Origin: Apteryx mantelli
Lineage: Eukaryota > Chordata > Aves > Apterygiformes > Apterygidae
Reading direction: 5' to 3'
Assembly (NCBI RefSeq): GCF_036417845.1
Contig: NC_089980.1
Location: forward strand, 111,315,169-111,379,168
Length of the DNA: 64,000 nt
Shown: in pieces, positions 13,201 through 24,799 of the stretch
Numbering within the stretch: position 1 is the stretch's first letter
How the letters are laid out: the number at the start of each line of letters is the position of its first letter
The notes under the pieces: model-generated
The model's database searches: none
What the model saw: the letters and a program-made list of their open reading frames with translations, nothing else
What the model was told of the DNA's origin: nothing
Program-made: the position numbers and the translations under genes

Positions 13201-14152
13201 AGAGCATAATAGTACCTTTGCATTCCTATAGAACCCTTCATCAGAATATATCGTGGTATACTATAAACTTTTATTCACTTTGCCCTTGACATTCTCTGTT
13301 AGTATTTTTGAAAAATATATTTGCAACCTTTTGTTACTCTTGAGATCTATGTTTTATTTCTCCAAGTTTTGTCACTGCAGATCTCAGAACAATGCAAAGC
13401 TCGGAAAACCTGGTCCCTGCCCTTCTTGCGCAGTGGTCAGATATCTGTCTTATGGAAGAAGATGCAATGGAGCTACAGAGCACCCGAAGTCTTGAATAAC
13501 AATTTTTCTTTAAATAAGCAAGGGAGAAAATCTGTTGGCCTAAATGCTTACTCCAACAGGTTATTGTGCTGGGGCATCATGTGAAGTTTGCCTTTATTCC
13601 TACCTTCAGTATACATATTTTCTGTTTTATACTGTGAACAATCAATAGTTATGGTCTACTTGATTATATTATGGGTTTACCACATAAAGACAGAAACTCA
13701 CCTGTTCTTTATCCAGGTCACTGTCTTCACTTTCTGAGAATATCATTTCTATCCTCTTTCTCTTGCCTTTTCCAAGGACTTGTATTTTTGTAATTTCATC
13801 TGCCTGCAATATCTTTTGCATCATTTCCACCAGCTCTTGGGGGTCATCTGAAGTGAAGAAAGGCCCAAGCAAAGAAGAAGCAGCAAAATTAAGTACTAAT
13901 ACCTTGTAACTAGATTAAAATCTCTTATCAGCCAAAGGCTCTGCAACTGTACTCACCACTCATGTACACAACTTTCACTAGATGCTTTTCTGTCTTTCTT
14001 TCTCCCACAGGCCAGTTTACTAGCACATGCTCATTTGGTTTCAGGAGTCTTTCTAATTCATTGTTGTCACTGGGAAGATCCTGTATCCATGAAGTCTCTC
14101 CAATTTGCAGTGAATTATCATTTACAAAATCAAAGAGAGTGAATTTTTTCAT
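7116..14152 (-). CDS. BEND6: BEN domain-containing protein 6 (spliced, 7 coding exons)
   Basis: The coding sequence joins 14152-13957, 13847-13702, 13191-13093, 12716-12539, 11078-10861, 9528-9336 and 7258-7116 on the minus strand, all with GT-AG boundaries and consistent phase, giving 390 residues. Exons 4-7 match the vertebrate BEND6 protein as I know it: an acidic serine stretch, a coiled coil (about residues 173-206), a Ser/Asn-rich linker and a C-terminal BEN domain (about 282-375). BEND6 is a nuclear protein reported to bind the Notch effector RBPJ and repress Notch targets in neural stem cells; BEN domains bind DNA or mediate chromatin contacts. The start at 14152 is supported by an in-frame TGA 18 bases upstream in the same exon (14170-14168) and A at -3. 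Human BEND6 as I recall it (about 279 residues) starts inside exon 3, so this model has an extra N-terminal module and cassette exon. The gene is head to head with DST. Confidence 0.9.
7259..9335 (-). other. BEND6 intron 6, with a long pyrimidine-rich block
   Basis: No coding exon is seen. From about 7331 to 8970 the plus strand is strongly C/T-rich (purine-rich in the sense of BEND6), suggesting a decayed interspersed repeat. The tandem duplication at 8771-8822 lies inside it. Open frames on the plus strand (for example 7312-7680) are low-complexity Ser/Phe/Leu products. Confidence 0.6.
8771..8822. repeat. Tandem duplication, two copies of about 27 bp
   Basis: The segment starting TGCATCTGAAATGATTTTC occurs twice in direct succession with one or two differences at the end of the unit. 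It is a recent-looking local duplication within BEND6 intron 6. Confidence 0.85.
9336..9528 (-). CDS. BEND6: BEND6 exon 6: first part of BEN domain
   Basis: The acceptor TTTTCCAG precedes 9528 and the donor GTGATA follows 9336. It encodes FKIEKWQIALCNKSKPQKF through the MNQNEVQEIIG helix. It is strongly conserved relative to human BEND6 and forms the N-terminal half of the BEN fold. It ends in phase 1. Confidence 0.95.
9529..10860 (-). other. BEND6 intron 5
   Basis: AT-rich intronic DNA. I see no repeat, exon or RNA gene that I can support. Confidence 0.6.
10861..11078 (-). CDS. BEND6: BEND6 exon 5: linker
   Basis: The acceptor is AATTTCAG and the donor GTCAGT. The peptide begins VLPQAVTHFEELVGMAEALL, nearly the human sequence, then becomes a Ser/Asn-rich linker with a His-containing insert relative to human, ending EEQQIEKQ in phase 0. 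The segment joins the coiled coil to the BEN domain. Confidence 0.93.
11079..12538 (-). other. BEND6 intron 4
   Basis: AT-rich intronic DNA with no recognisable coding or repeat feature. Confidence 0.6.
12539..12716 (-). CDS. BEND6: BEND6 exon 4: acidic stretch and coiled coil
   Basis: The acceptor TTTTTTCAG precedes 12716 and the donor GTAAAG follows 12539. The peptide starts REPYSGNNFLYSESSSDDEE and continues with a heptad-like segment (LCAKIKSLKRKL, RENCRLRQSLVMLQ), matching the human coiled coil closely. The exon ends in phase 1 (CAA G), and the next exon supplies TG to make Val. Confidence 0.93.
12717..13092 (-). other. BEND6 intron between cassette exon and exon 4
   Basis: Short AT-rich intron beginning GTAAAC and ending TTTTTTCAG in the minus sense. 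Nothing else is seen. Confidence 0.6.
13093..13191 (-). CDS. BEND6: BEND6 cassette exon (33 codons)
   Basis: An exactly 99-nt open segment lies between acceptor GCTTACAG and donor GTAAAC, phase 0 at both ends, so its inclusion or skipping leaves the BEND6 frame intact. It encodes a basic patch (KRIKRKK, possible nuclear localisation signal) followed by a Ser/Ala/Leu-rich helix-like segment ending in INKQ. The human 279-residue protein joins exon 3 directly to exon 4, so this would be an alternative or lineage-specific exon. It is inferred from splice sites and frame; no transcript evidence is available here. Confidence 0.65.
13192..13701 (-). other. BEND6 intron between exon 3 and cassette exon
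   Basis: Intronic DNA. A plus-strand open frame around 13253-13584 has no recognisable homology and overlaps the antisense of the gene; it was not annotated. Confidence 0.6.
13702..13847 (-). CDS. BEND6: BEND6 exon 3
   Basis: The acceptor CACTTCAG precedes 13847 and the donor GTGAGT follows 13702. The split codon G/AT restores Asp, giving SDDPQELVEMMQKILQADE across the junction with exon 2. A second Met in this exon (MQKIL...) corresponds to the start of the human protein as I know it. A basic GKGKRKR stretch, a likely nuclear localisation signal, is followed by an acidic SESEDSDLDKEQ. The exon ends in phase 0. Confidence 0.9.
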
Positions 14153-14182
14153 TGTTAAATGGTTTTGTCACACAGACACTAC
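13957..14182 (-). CDS. BEND6: BEND6 exon 2: 5' UTR end, start codon and N-terminal module
   Basis: The acceptor is TTCTGCAG before 14182 and the donor is GTGAGT after 13957. Coding begins at 14152 and runs 65 codons plus one base. The peptide has the pattern F-x-L-x-D-F-V-N-D-N-S followed by a Trp-Ile pair, and ends in a Val-rich strand. This resembles the short N-terminal module seen before BEN domains in several animal proteins (family resemblance, inference). It is absent from the short human BEND6 form. The exon also holds an in-frame stop upstream of the ATG. Confidence 0.8.
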
Positions 14183-14520
14183 CTGCAGAATGTGATAAAA
14201 AAAATAGCTGTTACTGTGTCATGCCACAGGAATGCTACAAGAATACTTTAAAAAGCCCCTCACAACCCTCTTATTCCCGGAGTTTGAAAATTATCTTGTA
14301 TGAAAATATTCTGGATAAGGAAGTGAAAACTAGCCAAGTTGCATGTTAAATCTCCTCTGAAAGATGGGAGCTGGTCTGCTCAACATGTATACATTGGAAA
14401 GACAGTTGTCTCCAAAACTACAGAGAAAACAGCTTTCACTTACAGAGTTCTTGCTTCTGTACTACTACCGTGTCTTATCTATCTCCTGTCCCGGATCTCT
14501 ACTGTCATCATATTTGCCTC

Positions 14521-15425
14521 AACAGAAAGGCATTTGCTGATGATACAAAACTGGGAGGAGTGGCTGATACCCCAGAGGGCTGTGCTGCCATTCAGAGAGA
14601 CCTGGACAGGCTGGAGAGGTGGGCAGAGAGGAACCTCATGAGGTTCAACAAAGGCAAGTGCAGGGTCCTGCACCTAGGGAGGAATAACCCCAGGCACCAG
14701 TACAGGTTGGGGGTTGACCTGCTGGAAAGCAGCTCTGCCGAGAAGGACCTGGGAGTGCTGGTGGACACCAAGTTAAGTATGAGGCAGCAATGTGCCCTTG
14801 TGGCCAAGAAGGCCAATGGTATCCTGGGGTGCATCAGGAATAGTGTTGCCAGCAGGTCGAGGGAGGTGATCCTCCCCCTCTACTCAGCCCTGGTGAGGCC
14901 ATATCTGGAGTACTGTGTCCAGGTCTGGGCTCCCCAGTACAAGAGGGATGTGGCACTACTGGAGCAAGTCCAGCGAAGGGCTACAAAGATGATTAGGGGA
15001 CTGGAACATCTCTCTTATGAGGAAAGGCTGAGAGAGCTGGGCCTGTTCAGCCTGGAGAAGAGAAGGCTGAGAGGGGATCTTATCAATGTATACAAATATC
15101 TAAAGGGAGGGTGTCGAGAGGATGGGGCCAGACTCTTTTCAGTGGTGCCCAGTGACAGGACACAAGGCAGCGAGCACAAACTGAAACACAGGCAGTTCCA
15201 TCTGAATATGAGGAAAAACTTCTTCACTGTGAGGGTGACAGAGCACTGGAACAGGTTGCCCAGAGAGGTTGTGGAGTCTCCTTCTCTGGAGATATTCAAA
15301 ACGCGCCTGGATGCAATCCTGTGCAACGTGCTCTAGGTGACCCTGCTTGAGCAGGGGGGTTGGACTAGATGATCTCCAGAGGTCCCTTCCAACCTCAACC
15401 GTGCTGTGATTCTGTGATTCTGTAA
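14521..15425 (+). mobile_element. CR1 LINE, 5'-truncated, with open reverse-transcriptase C-terminal frame
   Basis: The frame open to 15336 encodes the C-terminal part of a CR1 reverse transcriptase: the catalytic FADDTKLGG box near 14530, then [15 protein letters not shown], the [21 protein letters not shown] region and a terminal [15 protein letters not shown] segment. The 3' UTR follows, with TTGGACTAGATGATCTCCAG and the terminal repeated ATTCTGTG-type octamers ending near 15425. The 5' end is truncated just before the DD box, as is usual for CR1. The frame from the box to the natural stop has no frameshift, so the copy is fairly young. It is antisense to BEND6 in intron 1. It lacks the endonuclease and most of the polymerase, so it cannot move by itself. 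The exact 5' border is uncertain by about 20 bases. Confidence 0.95.
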
Positions 15426-17663
15426 CAGAAATTTTCAGTGTGTCAGTGAACACCCAGCCTCAGAAACTGAAAGATACAGGTATGACAAAAACTTTCCCTA
15501 CAGTGAGGGAAAGTACCAAATCTATACGCTGTTAAAAGGGATGTATGACTTCCAGGACTATATTAATCATCTTGTGGGCAGCAAGATGTACAATTGCAGC
15601 CACAAGAAAACAACCCAGAACAACCCAGGACAACTGACTGGATGAAGTATGACGCATCCTGGCACTGGAAAACTTGATATATATAAGAAATGACAGGCCA
15701 AGGACTGGAAGAGAGCTGGGCTGACTTATGAAGAATAACAGCAACACAGAAAACCCAGATCAGACATATAGATAAATCCTTTCCTTATATCAAACAATAT
15801 TCTTAAAGCAAAGGACCATTTCAGGACTTTTTAAAGCAGAGAAGTTCTACACTGGGAAAAGGGAACAAGTCATACTTTGTATTTTGTTTTTCTAATTAAG
15901 CTGATATGCCATACATGAAAGTATGAAATGTGAAATATGTTATTGAACACTACTGCAAGTGTTACCAGTTCATACACATGTTTCTATTATACTCTGAAAA
16001 TATATTTTCTACTTTAAAATTATTAAAAAAGATAAAACCAAAAACAGAAAATCTGTTTTTGTTAAATTTTGATTTTCTTTCCAAAAAACATATGGTTTGG
16101 CCTGTCAGTTCATAGAGGTGAAATAATTTTACAGAGCTGCAAACTCATGAATTCCCAGATGTGACAGTGTGATTTGTGATTTACTTGGCCTCAATCAGTC
16201 AGAAGCAAATCTAGTGCCTCATGCAGAGGCTGTCAAAAAGGTAACTCAGAGTTAGGAAGGAAGAATTATTTGGGGCTGTTATGCCAAAGCAAGAAAGTCT
16301 GGCTCTAAGGAGCAATGTCAATTCTTTCGTAGAAGCCCAGATCACTGCTATTCACCATGTCTATGCTATACTTCAAAAGAGCTGGTTTTCCACACAGAGG
16401 TGAACTTGTTCTTTTGCAAAAGACAACTGTGCTCTTGTCAAAGTGTTTATTGATACGAGGTAAGCAGCGTAAGAAATTACCATTAAAAAGAAGAATATTA
16501 AATAATACTTTTTGCAGAATGCATTCAGTGTAATAGCAGTAGCATTGTTAAGTACCGGACTGAGATGCTAAAGAAAGGGGATTTATTTGCAAAAATTTGC
16601 AAAATTTTCTCTAAAAAATGAAGAGAATTGGAATGACCTGAAAAAAATCCATCCCATGTAAACTCTCGGGAGGAGGTGGCTTGAATATTTATGCTTAGCA
16701 TGAATCACTGGAGGCCTAATTCTGTCACCTATCCATGCTAAGTGGATCCTCACACCACAGGAAGGAATCATTCAAATGAGTAAACATATAGACAAAACAG
16801 AACACAAAGGAAGAAAAGTTTCATCACTGAGTTCAACAGAAACAGGTAAGACCCAAAATGAAATTAGATGTTTGTCCAAATCACAATATACTAGATTTAG
16901 AACAGCCTACGTATGCAATTGCATTAAACATTAGTATTTTTTCTTCGTTTTTAGACTGCTTTCAAGTATACTTGCCATTCACCTTATCATTTCTCATCAT
17001 GCATAAAGCTGTTAACTTCCACCTATGATCAATCGAGCACAACAATCCCCATCACCCAGTTCTTCAATTTTCAAACAAATTCATTTGTGCTTTCCTATGT
17101 TCGACCCCTGACAATTGGGAGGGACTCCAAGATACTTCATTATACTCTGAAAAGCTCACATAATGGCAATAGAATCTCAACACAGTCACAGCTGCCAATG
17201 TGCTGAGACTAACAGTTGATGGTACTGACTTCTATAGTCTGTGGTCCCCTAACAGTCTGTAGCTCTGTTGTCTCATTTTGTATTGAGACAAAAGTTCCCT
17301 AAGCCATGGGACATATTTGTGGTTTGTGCTTTTACAGGGTTACCAGGTCACCAAATACACAAACTATTCCATGCATGAAAGTGAGGATTCCCCAGGGCAC
17401 TGGGGCTATTCACATACACATTGTGACCACGAGCACATATGCAGTAGGCCTAACAGTTTTTGGAAAGTATCAGACTTGTGTATGTGTTTTACAGCTTAGT
17501 AAGTTCAATGTACTTTCTGGATTTCTGGATGTTTGGAGCTCATGACAGTAGCTGGATGTCACTGGTGGACACTGTGAAGCATATCGCCAGTAGAATCTAG
17601 TCTTTCAAATGAAATAAATCCCTCTTACAGTCTTCATTACACTATTATCCAAATTATCCAAGG

Positions 17664-17676
17664 GGGGGGGGGGGAA
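17664..17676. repeat. Homopolymer G run
   Basis: About 12 consecutive G on the plus strand, followed by an A run. It is a probable polymorphic or sequencing-difficult spot in BEND6 intron 1. Confidence 0.85.
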
Positions 17677-18628
17677 AAAGTATGCCTGGGCCTCAAGCAC
17701 CTAGATCCATGAAAAGAGCTCCAGGCCATGATGGCAAGACAAACAGCAAGTGCTGACAAATCCATTCTGCCAGTCAGTGCTAGTTACAATTTCTACCATG
17801 GTCATTGCAGGACTGCTGGGGTCCAGCAATTAGTCTACATTATCTACAAAGTTATCTCTGACTGTTGAGCTGTCAAGATGCTTGCCTGCAGTGGGAGGAT
17901 GTGCTAGTAAACAGCTAAACTGATTTCACTGAGAGTCTTAACAGCTGCCAAGTTAAAATACAAGCTACATAGGATGCTGAAAGAAATTAGGCAAGGATTT
18001 CACAAATAGTCATGGGAGGAAGGATAGGGTCTATCCATCCCTTTAGCTTCTGGAAGGAGTGAGAGAGCTTCCTGGCTGCTTTCCGAGGCCTCTGCGCAGT
18101 CCTGTTGCTCGTGCTGCTTTCGAAGAGGTGACGGCAGGAAAGCAGCTGTGGCGAAACAACAGAGGCTGCCCAGGCCCCCTCTCCTCTGCTGCAGCTCTGC
18201 TGGGCACCAGCTCAATTTTTCACATTACATATAAAGTGACTGGAAATAGTTACATTGCCAAATAAAAGAAACACTGCAATCATTAGTATTTTTCTGTTAC
18301 AGAGCTATGGCTTCAGCTCCCCCAACACACATTAATGAAACTATGTCTTTTCACAGAATTTACTGTGACAATCCAAGGGCCCTGGGGATAATACTGAACT
18401 GTCTGCTGGCATCATCTCTAGCCAGTGATTAAAGGGATTAGAAAGGTAGAACAACATGTCTCTAATGAAGAAGAGGAACAGTCAAATACTTCACCCACTG
18501 GAAGGTAAGTCCTGCAGTGTTTTCTCACACTGTTCTCTCACTGGAGTTAATGTGAACCTTGTCTGAGCAAGGACTGCCAAAATAGAAGGTAAAATACACT
18601 GGATATATATCCAGCAGAAAAGTAGTAA

Positions 18629-18629
18629 T

Positions 18630-18675
<46 letters not shown>
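18629..18675. repeat. (AAC)n microsatellite
   Basis: About 15 perfect AAC/CAA units in BEND6 intron 1. On the minus strand it reads GTT repeats, which explains the poly-Leu and poly-Val open frames in this place; those are not genes. Confidence 0.97.
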
Positions 18676-21060
18676 TGTGGGGAGGGATTAAGCTCACCAG
18701 ACTTCAATTGTCTTAAAAGTGCGATGCTGGCTAGACATGTTTGGCTCACTTCACAGTCAATGCAGAAATAGGTGATTCATCTCATCCTAAGACATGTAAC
18801 TAAAAGACAGCAGTTGACTTGCTGTCTGGGCAAGCCTATTTTCCTTCACTGACCATACAGTGATGTGGGTAGATATGTATGCTTATGGTAGCTGGCTTGG
18901 TCCAACCCATCCCAAATTAGCTCATTCTGCTTTTGAAACTGTAGAGTAGCTTCTAGTAGACCTTCTGCTACAGGGAGCTGAGAGGATGGAGTATGACATC
19001 TTTTAATGTGCATCTGGTTCTGTTTTAAATCTTTCTTACACAGTTCTGCGAGTCATCAAGTAAGATTCCTGACACTGAGTGCTTTGTTTGGTAGTTCAAC
19101 TGGGAGATATGTAATTGTTCACAGACGTTACCCAGTGTGCAGCTAACCACACAGACAGAATTATATGGCCTTCGAAAGCCACTTATGTGTTTTGCAAGTT
19201 ACTTTATTCTGCTAAATTCTCCATTTGAGAAGACCAGCTACTTTTTTGAGAAGTACTGAAACACAAACTTATGATTTATCTCTGTTCTGAGACACGAATT
19301 TGTCTCTACTTTTTATAAAAGCAGGTAATCTGCAGAAGGAAAAAAAAAAGATGTCATTTAAAAGCGCTGTAGAGGAAACATTAATTGGACTCTTAATTTT
19401 TACAAACATGTTAATATCTCACATTCTGCACAGATGCTACAAATTTGCACACAGAATATTGTTACTAAGCAACCCCAAAAGCCAAAACAAGAAAAATAAA
19501 CACAAAAGTAATTTTAAAGACTTATCTCGCCCTTTGACTGACATAGTCTGTTCCATTCAGCTTGAGACTTGGTAGATGGCATGGTGAGATCATTATTTCT
19601 CCTTCCTTTCAGTAAATGCAGTGTAAAGTATTACAAATTTATGACATGAGACTGTATGGCCACTCAATGGGTCTGATTCTGCTGTGGCTTAAAATAGAGG
19701 GAGCTTTGCCACGGGTTTCAACAAAACCAGATCAGACTCCAACTGTACCACAACCACACAATACAGAACCATAATAAAGTACTAACATTTTATATTGTCT
19801 GTCCTCTAAGTTCAGCCTTTGATAATCCTAGTTTTCCTTGGAAATCCCTCTACTGGGATAGAATTTCATCCATCTCACTCAAAACTATTTAGTTCCGCTT
19901 CAGCATAATGAATAGTAGTCATAGATTTGGTTGGTGTTGCTTTGATTATGGCATTTTTAATTGAACTTGCTAAGACATTAAACAATGTCGGTATAAAACC
20001 CTTGGGCTAAACTAAAGTCTTAGAATTCCTGATTTTCTGTGACAAATTTATGATGGAAAATATGACCTTATTTAAATACATTATATGCCCTGTTGTAGGT
20101 TCTAATCTTATTGCCCTGAAACCAGTATAAGATTTACTAATGATTTCAGTGGAATTAGATACTGAGGAATGAAGTGTTGTTACTGCTCAAAAGATTTACA
20201 GTGTGATCTTAGTCATTTTACGGGAAAGGATGACTTAAAAGCAGAAATCTGCAGCTTTTGGTTAAGAACTACAGAGTGCAGATTTTCCAGAACCATCAGT
20301 ATTAGTGTTGCAAATTCAGCTGAGAATCTAGATGAACATCAGAACATTACTGTAGACTTTCAAGAACATAAATGCACAAAAATCATTCCACTTGTTTTCC
20401 ACTAACAGCAGTAGGATAAAACTACATGATTCTCACTACTGATATCTGTCAGTTCACTTCCTGACTATAAATCATTATCCCTGTAACTAGCTATAGAATA
20501 ACCTGAGATACTTCTCTAAGTGATACTATTCGCAGTAAGGCAGTATCTTCTGGCCTTATTTACACAGATTGTCTGACTGACTTCAGAGTCTCAGAAGCCT
20601 TTGAAATCCACAGGACAATATGCAGAATTTGGCCTATACCTCATCCCACATGCTAAAATCCATTTGATGGGCCCACGGACTTCATGAAGCAATTATTTTT
20701 CCCAGCACTGTCCTGCATGCTGTGTTTTAGCAACCTAGAAGTTCTATGAAATAACATCAATACCTAAATAAGACAAAAACCTTCATAGGAACTGCAGCTT
20801 AAATTACAAGGTTGAAGAATTTTACTGGAAATGCTCTGATTTCTGAATCAAACCATCTACTGTTATTTTTGATATTAAGTGACAGTAAAGGAAGAATAGT
20901 GAATTTAACAAGCAGGTATATTTAATGTATCTAGGGCTACCAAATTTCTGTTTTATCTAGTAATTTATCTAGGTTAAGATGTTTACATTTAGATATCACT
21001 GGGTGCACTAGGTATCTAAGTTCCCATTATAATCATTGGGGATATAGAGATCTATTTGGC

Positions 21061-21540
21061 TGCCTAAACATAGGTGTCTAGTGCCATCTGAGGTGTCCGG
21101 TGGTATTCTACTTGGCCTTCAGCTGCCACTCCAGAAGAGCAAGTCTCCCAAAGGTCTGTTATCAAAATGGCCACTCCCTTGTAGACATCTCAGCCTAGAG
21201 CATCTTCAGTGGTCAAATGAGTCAGGTTCCTAATGAATACAATTAAAGATACCTGGAGAGCAACTCAGCTTATTTCAAAGAATCTACGGCTCAATTTAAT
21301 TACCTAAAAATAAGTGTCTGGTGCAATCTTAGATGCCATAAATTATTGCGCCTGGCCTCCAACTGTCACTTCTGGTAGGAACATATCTTCCATGGGGCCT
21401 ACATCCTCTTCCAGGCTCATGGGGATGTTTACTAACTCCAGGCATCTCAAATGGCACTAAATGCCTATATTTAGGGAAGTGCATTGTTCTCTGGGCTCCA
21501 ATGATTGACTTGAGTTTAAATGGGAGCTTAGATACCTCAT
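21061..21540. repeat. Diverged tandem pair with about 240-bp period (old interspersed repeat)
   Basis: The segment at 21061-21134 (TGCCTAAACATAGGTGTCTA...) aligns with 21301-21375 (TACCTAAAAATAAGTGTCTG...), including the GGCCTTCAGCTGCCACT versus GGCCTCCAACTGTCACT end, exactly 240 bases apart. Further weaker similarity continues behind each copy. The tail ATGGGAGCTTAGATACC near 21520 recurs near 36260 in a DST intron (AATGGGAGCTTAGATGC), so this is a dispersed family. I associate this motif with old amniote repeats but cannot name the family with certainty. Confidence 0.55.
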
Positions 21541-24500
21541 ATGCCTGTAAACCACATACACTTATCTTAATTTTCAACTGGATCCCACTCTCAATGGAAG
21601 ATCCACATAAAGATAGCAAGATTTCAAATAAAGAGATGCAGGAAGTTATCTCAGTTCTACATCATAGATTAGTATCTTAATTAAATAGCTATTTCACAGC
21701 TGATAGAATACTAATACCCATTTGCTTGTTCGCAAATGCTACACACACTGCAACATACTGCTATACATATCAACAAAGATTAGTGTATTCATTGAATGGG
21801 ATGACATACCTCAGCTACTGGAATTTGGATAGTCATATTAAAGCTCTCTCCATGCAGGTTAATATAACCAAATTTGTAGAAGCCGTAATTAGCCTGGGAG
21901 GAAAATCAAGTCAGCGTGGCTATATAGAGTCCAACACCTGGCCTTCCACATTCAGATCTAGCCTGTGTAATTTAACACAGTGTATCTCTACAGCTCTAAA
22001 ATTATGAAGGCTAGAGACCTGCAAAGTATGTGGGTTTTTTGTCTGAAGATGTTGATGGGAAGACAACATCATTAGGAAAAGTTTGACCATGTGCAAGTCT
22101 GTCCTGAGGTACAAAAACTGCACTTGCTCTGTGTAACTGCCAAGCAGTCAAATATCATTTTCCTATAAAGCCTAGTTTAAGATGTATCCTGAAAATGTGT
22201 GCAAAAGGCTGAAAAATATCAGAAGAACTTTCCATATGCAACTAATGTACTTCCAAATTTGACTGGTTCAAACAAACCTACTGGTAACCTGGTGTGGGAA
22301 TTTATAAGTGGTGGCATCTTCCTGTTTTTATATGGTGGCATAGACTATCTTACCTTTCGATAAATTGTGCTGTCCCAAAGTATTATTAACAGTGAAATTC
22401 TCCCTTCAACTGTAAGAGCATAGAAGTAAAAGAGCAGCTAGGAAATTCCAGGCTTGAGCTCTGGTCAGTATTAAATAATGTAGCGGCATCTTAACTATCT
22501 CTACTCATATGTCTTTATTGGCCATCACAGGCGAGTGATGATAGATTAGAAGTGATGCTTGGTTAATACTCTAAGTGCCTGCTCTTTTACTCCAAAGCTG
22601 CTCTTCATTTTTTTTTTCTCAATGTTGGTAGGAGGGAATGAACTTGATCTCAAGTTAAAAAAATATTCTGTGTTAGTAATAAAGGTCATGAGCTAGAATC
22701 TGAGACATACATGTTGCTCTCTTACTCCAGGGAATGTTACTGCAACTAAGAGCACTTCTGCATGCACTTAGGAGAATTTACAGAAGGGCATCTCCCTCCC
22801 CTGTGAAGGTAACAGTCTCTAACCTTATTAGAGCTAATTTTTCCCTCCTGTAAAATCAAATGTCTTTTTAATGTACACAGTTCAACCTGACTTTATAAAT
22901 TAATATAAGAGCTGAAAGACCAATATTCCATATTTACTACAACTCGTCAATCTGAAACAATCCTTAAGCAACTTCCAGTTATATACATATGATATTAATG
23001 AAGTGTAATTCCCTCTGGGATGCAGGGCCACATTCAGACTGACCACTGCCACACTAAGCACTGCCAAAAATGTATGGAGAGCAAATTTCAACCAAGGACA
23101 AAGGGGCATATCACTGCTGTAATGAAAAATGCCATAGGAGCTTTAGCAGTATATTTCTATCTAGGCTCAAGATCAGCCTCTTTGTCTGCAAAGTCAATTT
23201 ATGCCCACAGAACTCATGCCAGCATTTTTCCAGCAACACAAGAAACTGTGAGTGGACAACTGTATGGCTGATACTCCATTTGATTTACACCCACAGTCTA
23301 ATAAGCAGAGGGAATCAAAATGTGCAAGTTGTGTGAGTTAATGAAATCTGCAAAACAAGGACAATCATATAGAGAGAGTAGGCAGGAATTTGATTTTCCA
23401 TTGTCACCTAAAACACCTGCAGACTGCAAAGTGTTCCAGTGATGGAAGGGTCTAGTCTGTAGCACTGTGATCATACAATTTAGTCTTGGGTAAATAATGT
23501 AACTTTTACAGTTTAGCTTCTCTGTTCAAAGGATTTTAAATAATAATACTTATGTACCTAACTTCAAGGATATTGTAAGAATTAACTAATGCTAACATGC
23601 CCTTCAAACATACAAAGCACTGTATGGAACAAACGATTTAACTAGTTTGGCAGAACAAAGACTTGCAATGACCTTGCTGAATTTGGAACATTATCGTTTC
23701 ACATAAAAGCATCAAGTTTCAACAATCTGTGTTATCAAGCTAAAAATTGTTATTCTTTCAGCCAAAGAATGTATTTTACAAGGTTTGATCAACTACCAGA
23801 AACTCCCACAACATATTGTAATACATCATGCTTAAGCTGCTAGAGAGCACACTGAGGACCAAGTAACACGTGAAGTAGACTACTGAGGAGAAAAGTCAAT
23901 TATTTATTTGAATGAAGTTGATAATATCCAGACACTACGGTATTTTGGGTATTTACTTTGGTTGCTTATGGGGTCCTGTTTGATTAAAAACCCTTTTTTT
24001 GTTAAGAAGTATTACATGATTAGAAAATCCTTCTAACCAGTTAAGTAGCCATATAAATGGAATATTTTACTTAATTATAATTTAATTAGGAGAAACACTA
24101 AAAGCATATCTACATATCAGTGAAAAGAAATGATCTTACTCTTTCACTTACTCAGCAACTCTTCTGAAATCATATCATGTATAATCTCTTAATCATATAT
24201 TTACTTCACTGGATCTATCATGTGAGCTTTTCTTTTGGCTCACTGCAGGGGGTCTTATTACTGTACAAGGAAGCCCCCAAGGCCTGAATCTGTAGATGCC
24301 TCCTCAGAGTCATTGCATGCCCTTGTGTCTCACAGCTCAGATTTTCTGAGCTCAGCACATCTTTGAAGATGTGGTTTCTCCACTAAAATCACATATTTTC
24401 TTTTTGCAGTTATTTTTTCTTCTTTCAGCCTAAACCATTGCACTCAGCTAAGATTTTTAGTTTCTGTTAAAAAGTTTCTGAACCTCATTTAAATTATCAA

Positions 24501-24799
24501 GGAATATGCACTAGTCCATAGATTGCACTGCAATTCTACTTACAGGGCAAAGTTAAGGGAAGGAAGTGTCTCTGCCTTCAACCCATGAGGCAACACTGCT
24601 AAGCCTGTAACAGGATATCATGAGAGACTGGGTGAAAGAATATTTTAGGTCAATGCTGACTTGCTTCCCTGCAGGAGGGCTGCTGCTGTTATTCCATATC
24701 CCGTGCTCGAGACTTCCATTAAATTTCTGAAATTTGACATAATTTTCTGCTGTTGCCCTCATCCCTCTGCAAGTTTGTAAATAGGTTAAGAACTGCAAG

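Noticed and set aside
14339-14641. Plus-strand open frame leading into the CR1
   Set aside because: It crosses the unique/CR1 border in a frame different from the reverse transcriptase. Chance frame.
14592-15453. Minus-strand open frames of about 80-104 codons
   Set aside because: Antisense shadows of the CR1 reverse-transcriptase frame.
18491-18749. Poly-Leu and poly-Val open frames
   Set aside because: They are translations of the (AAC)n microsatellite.
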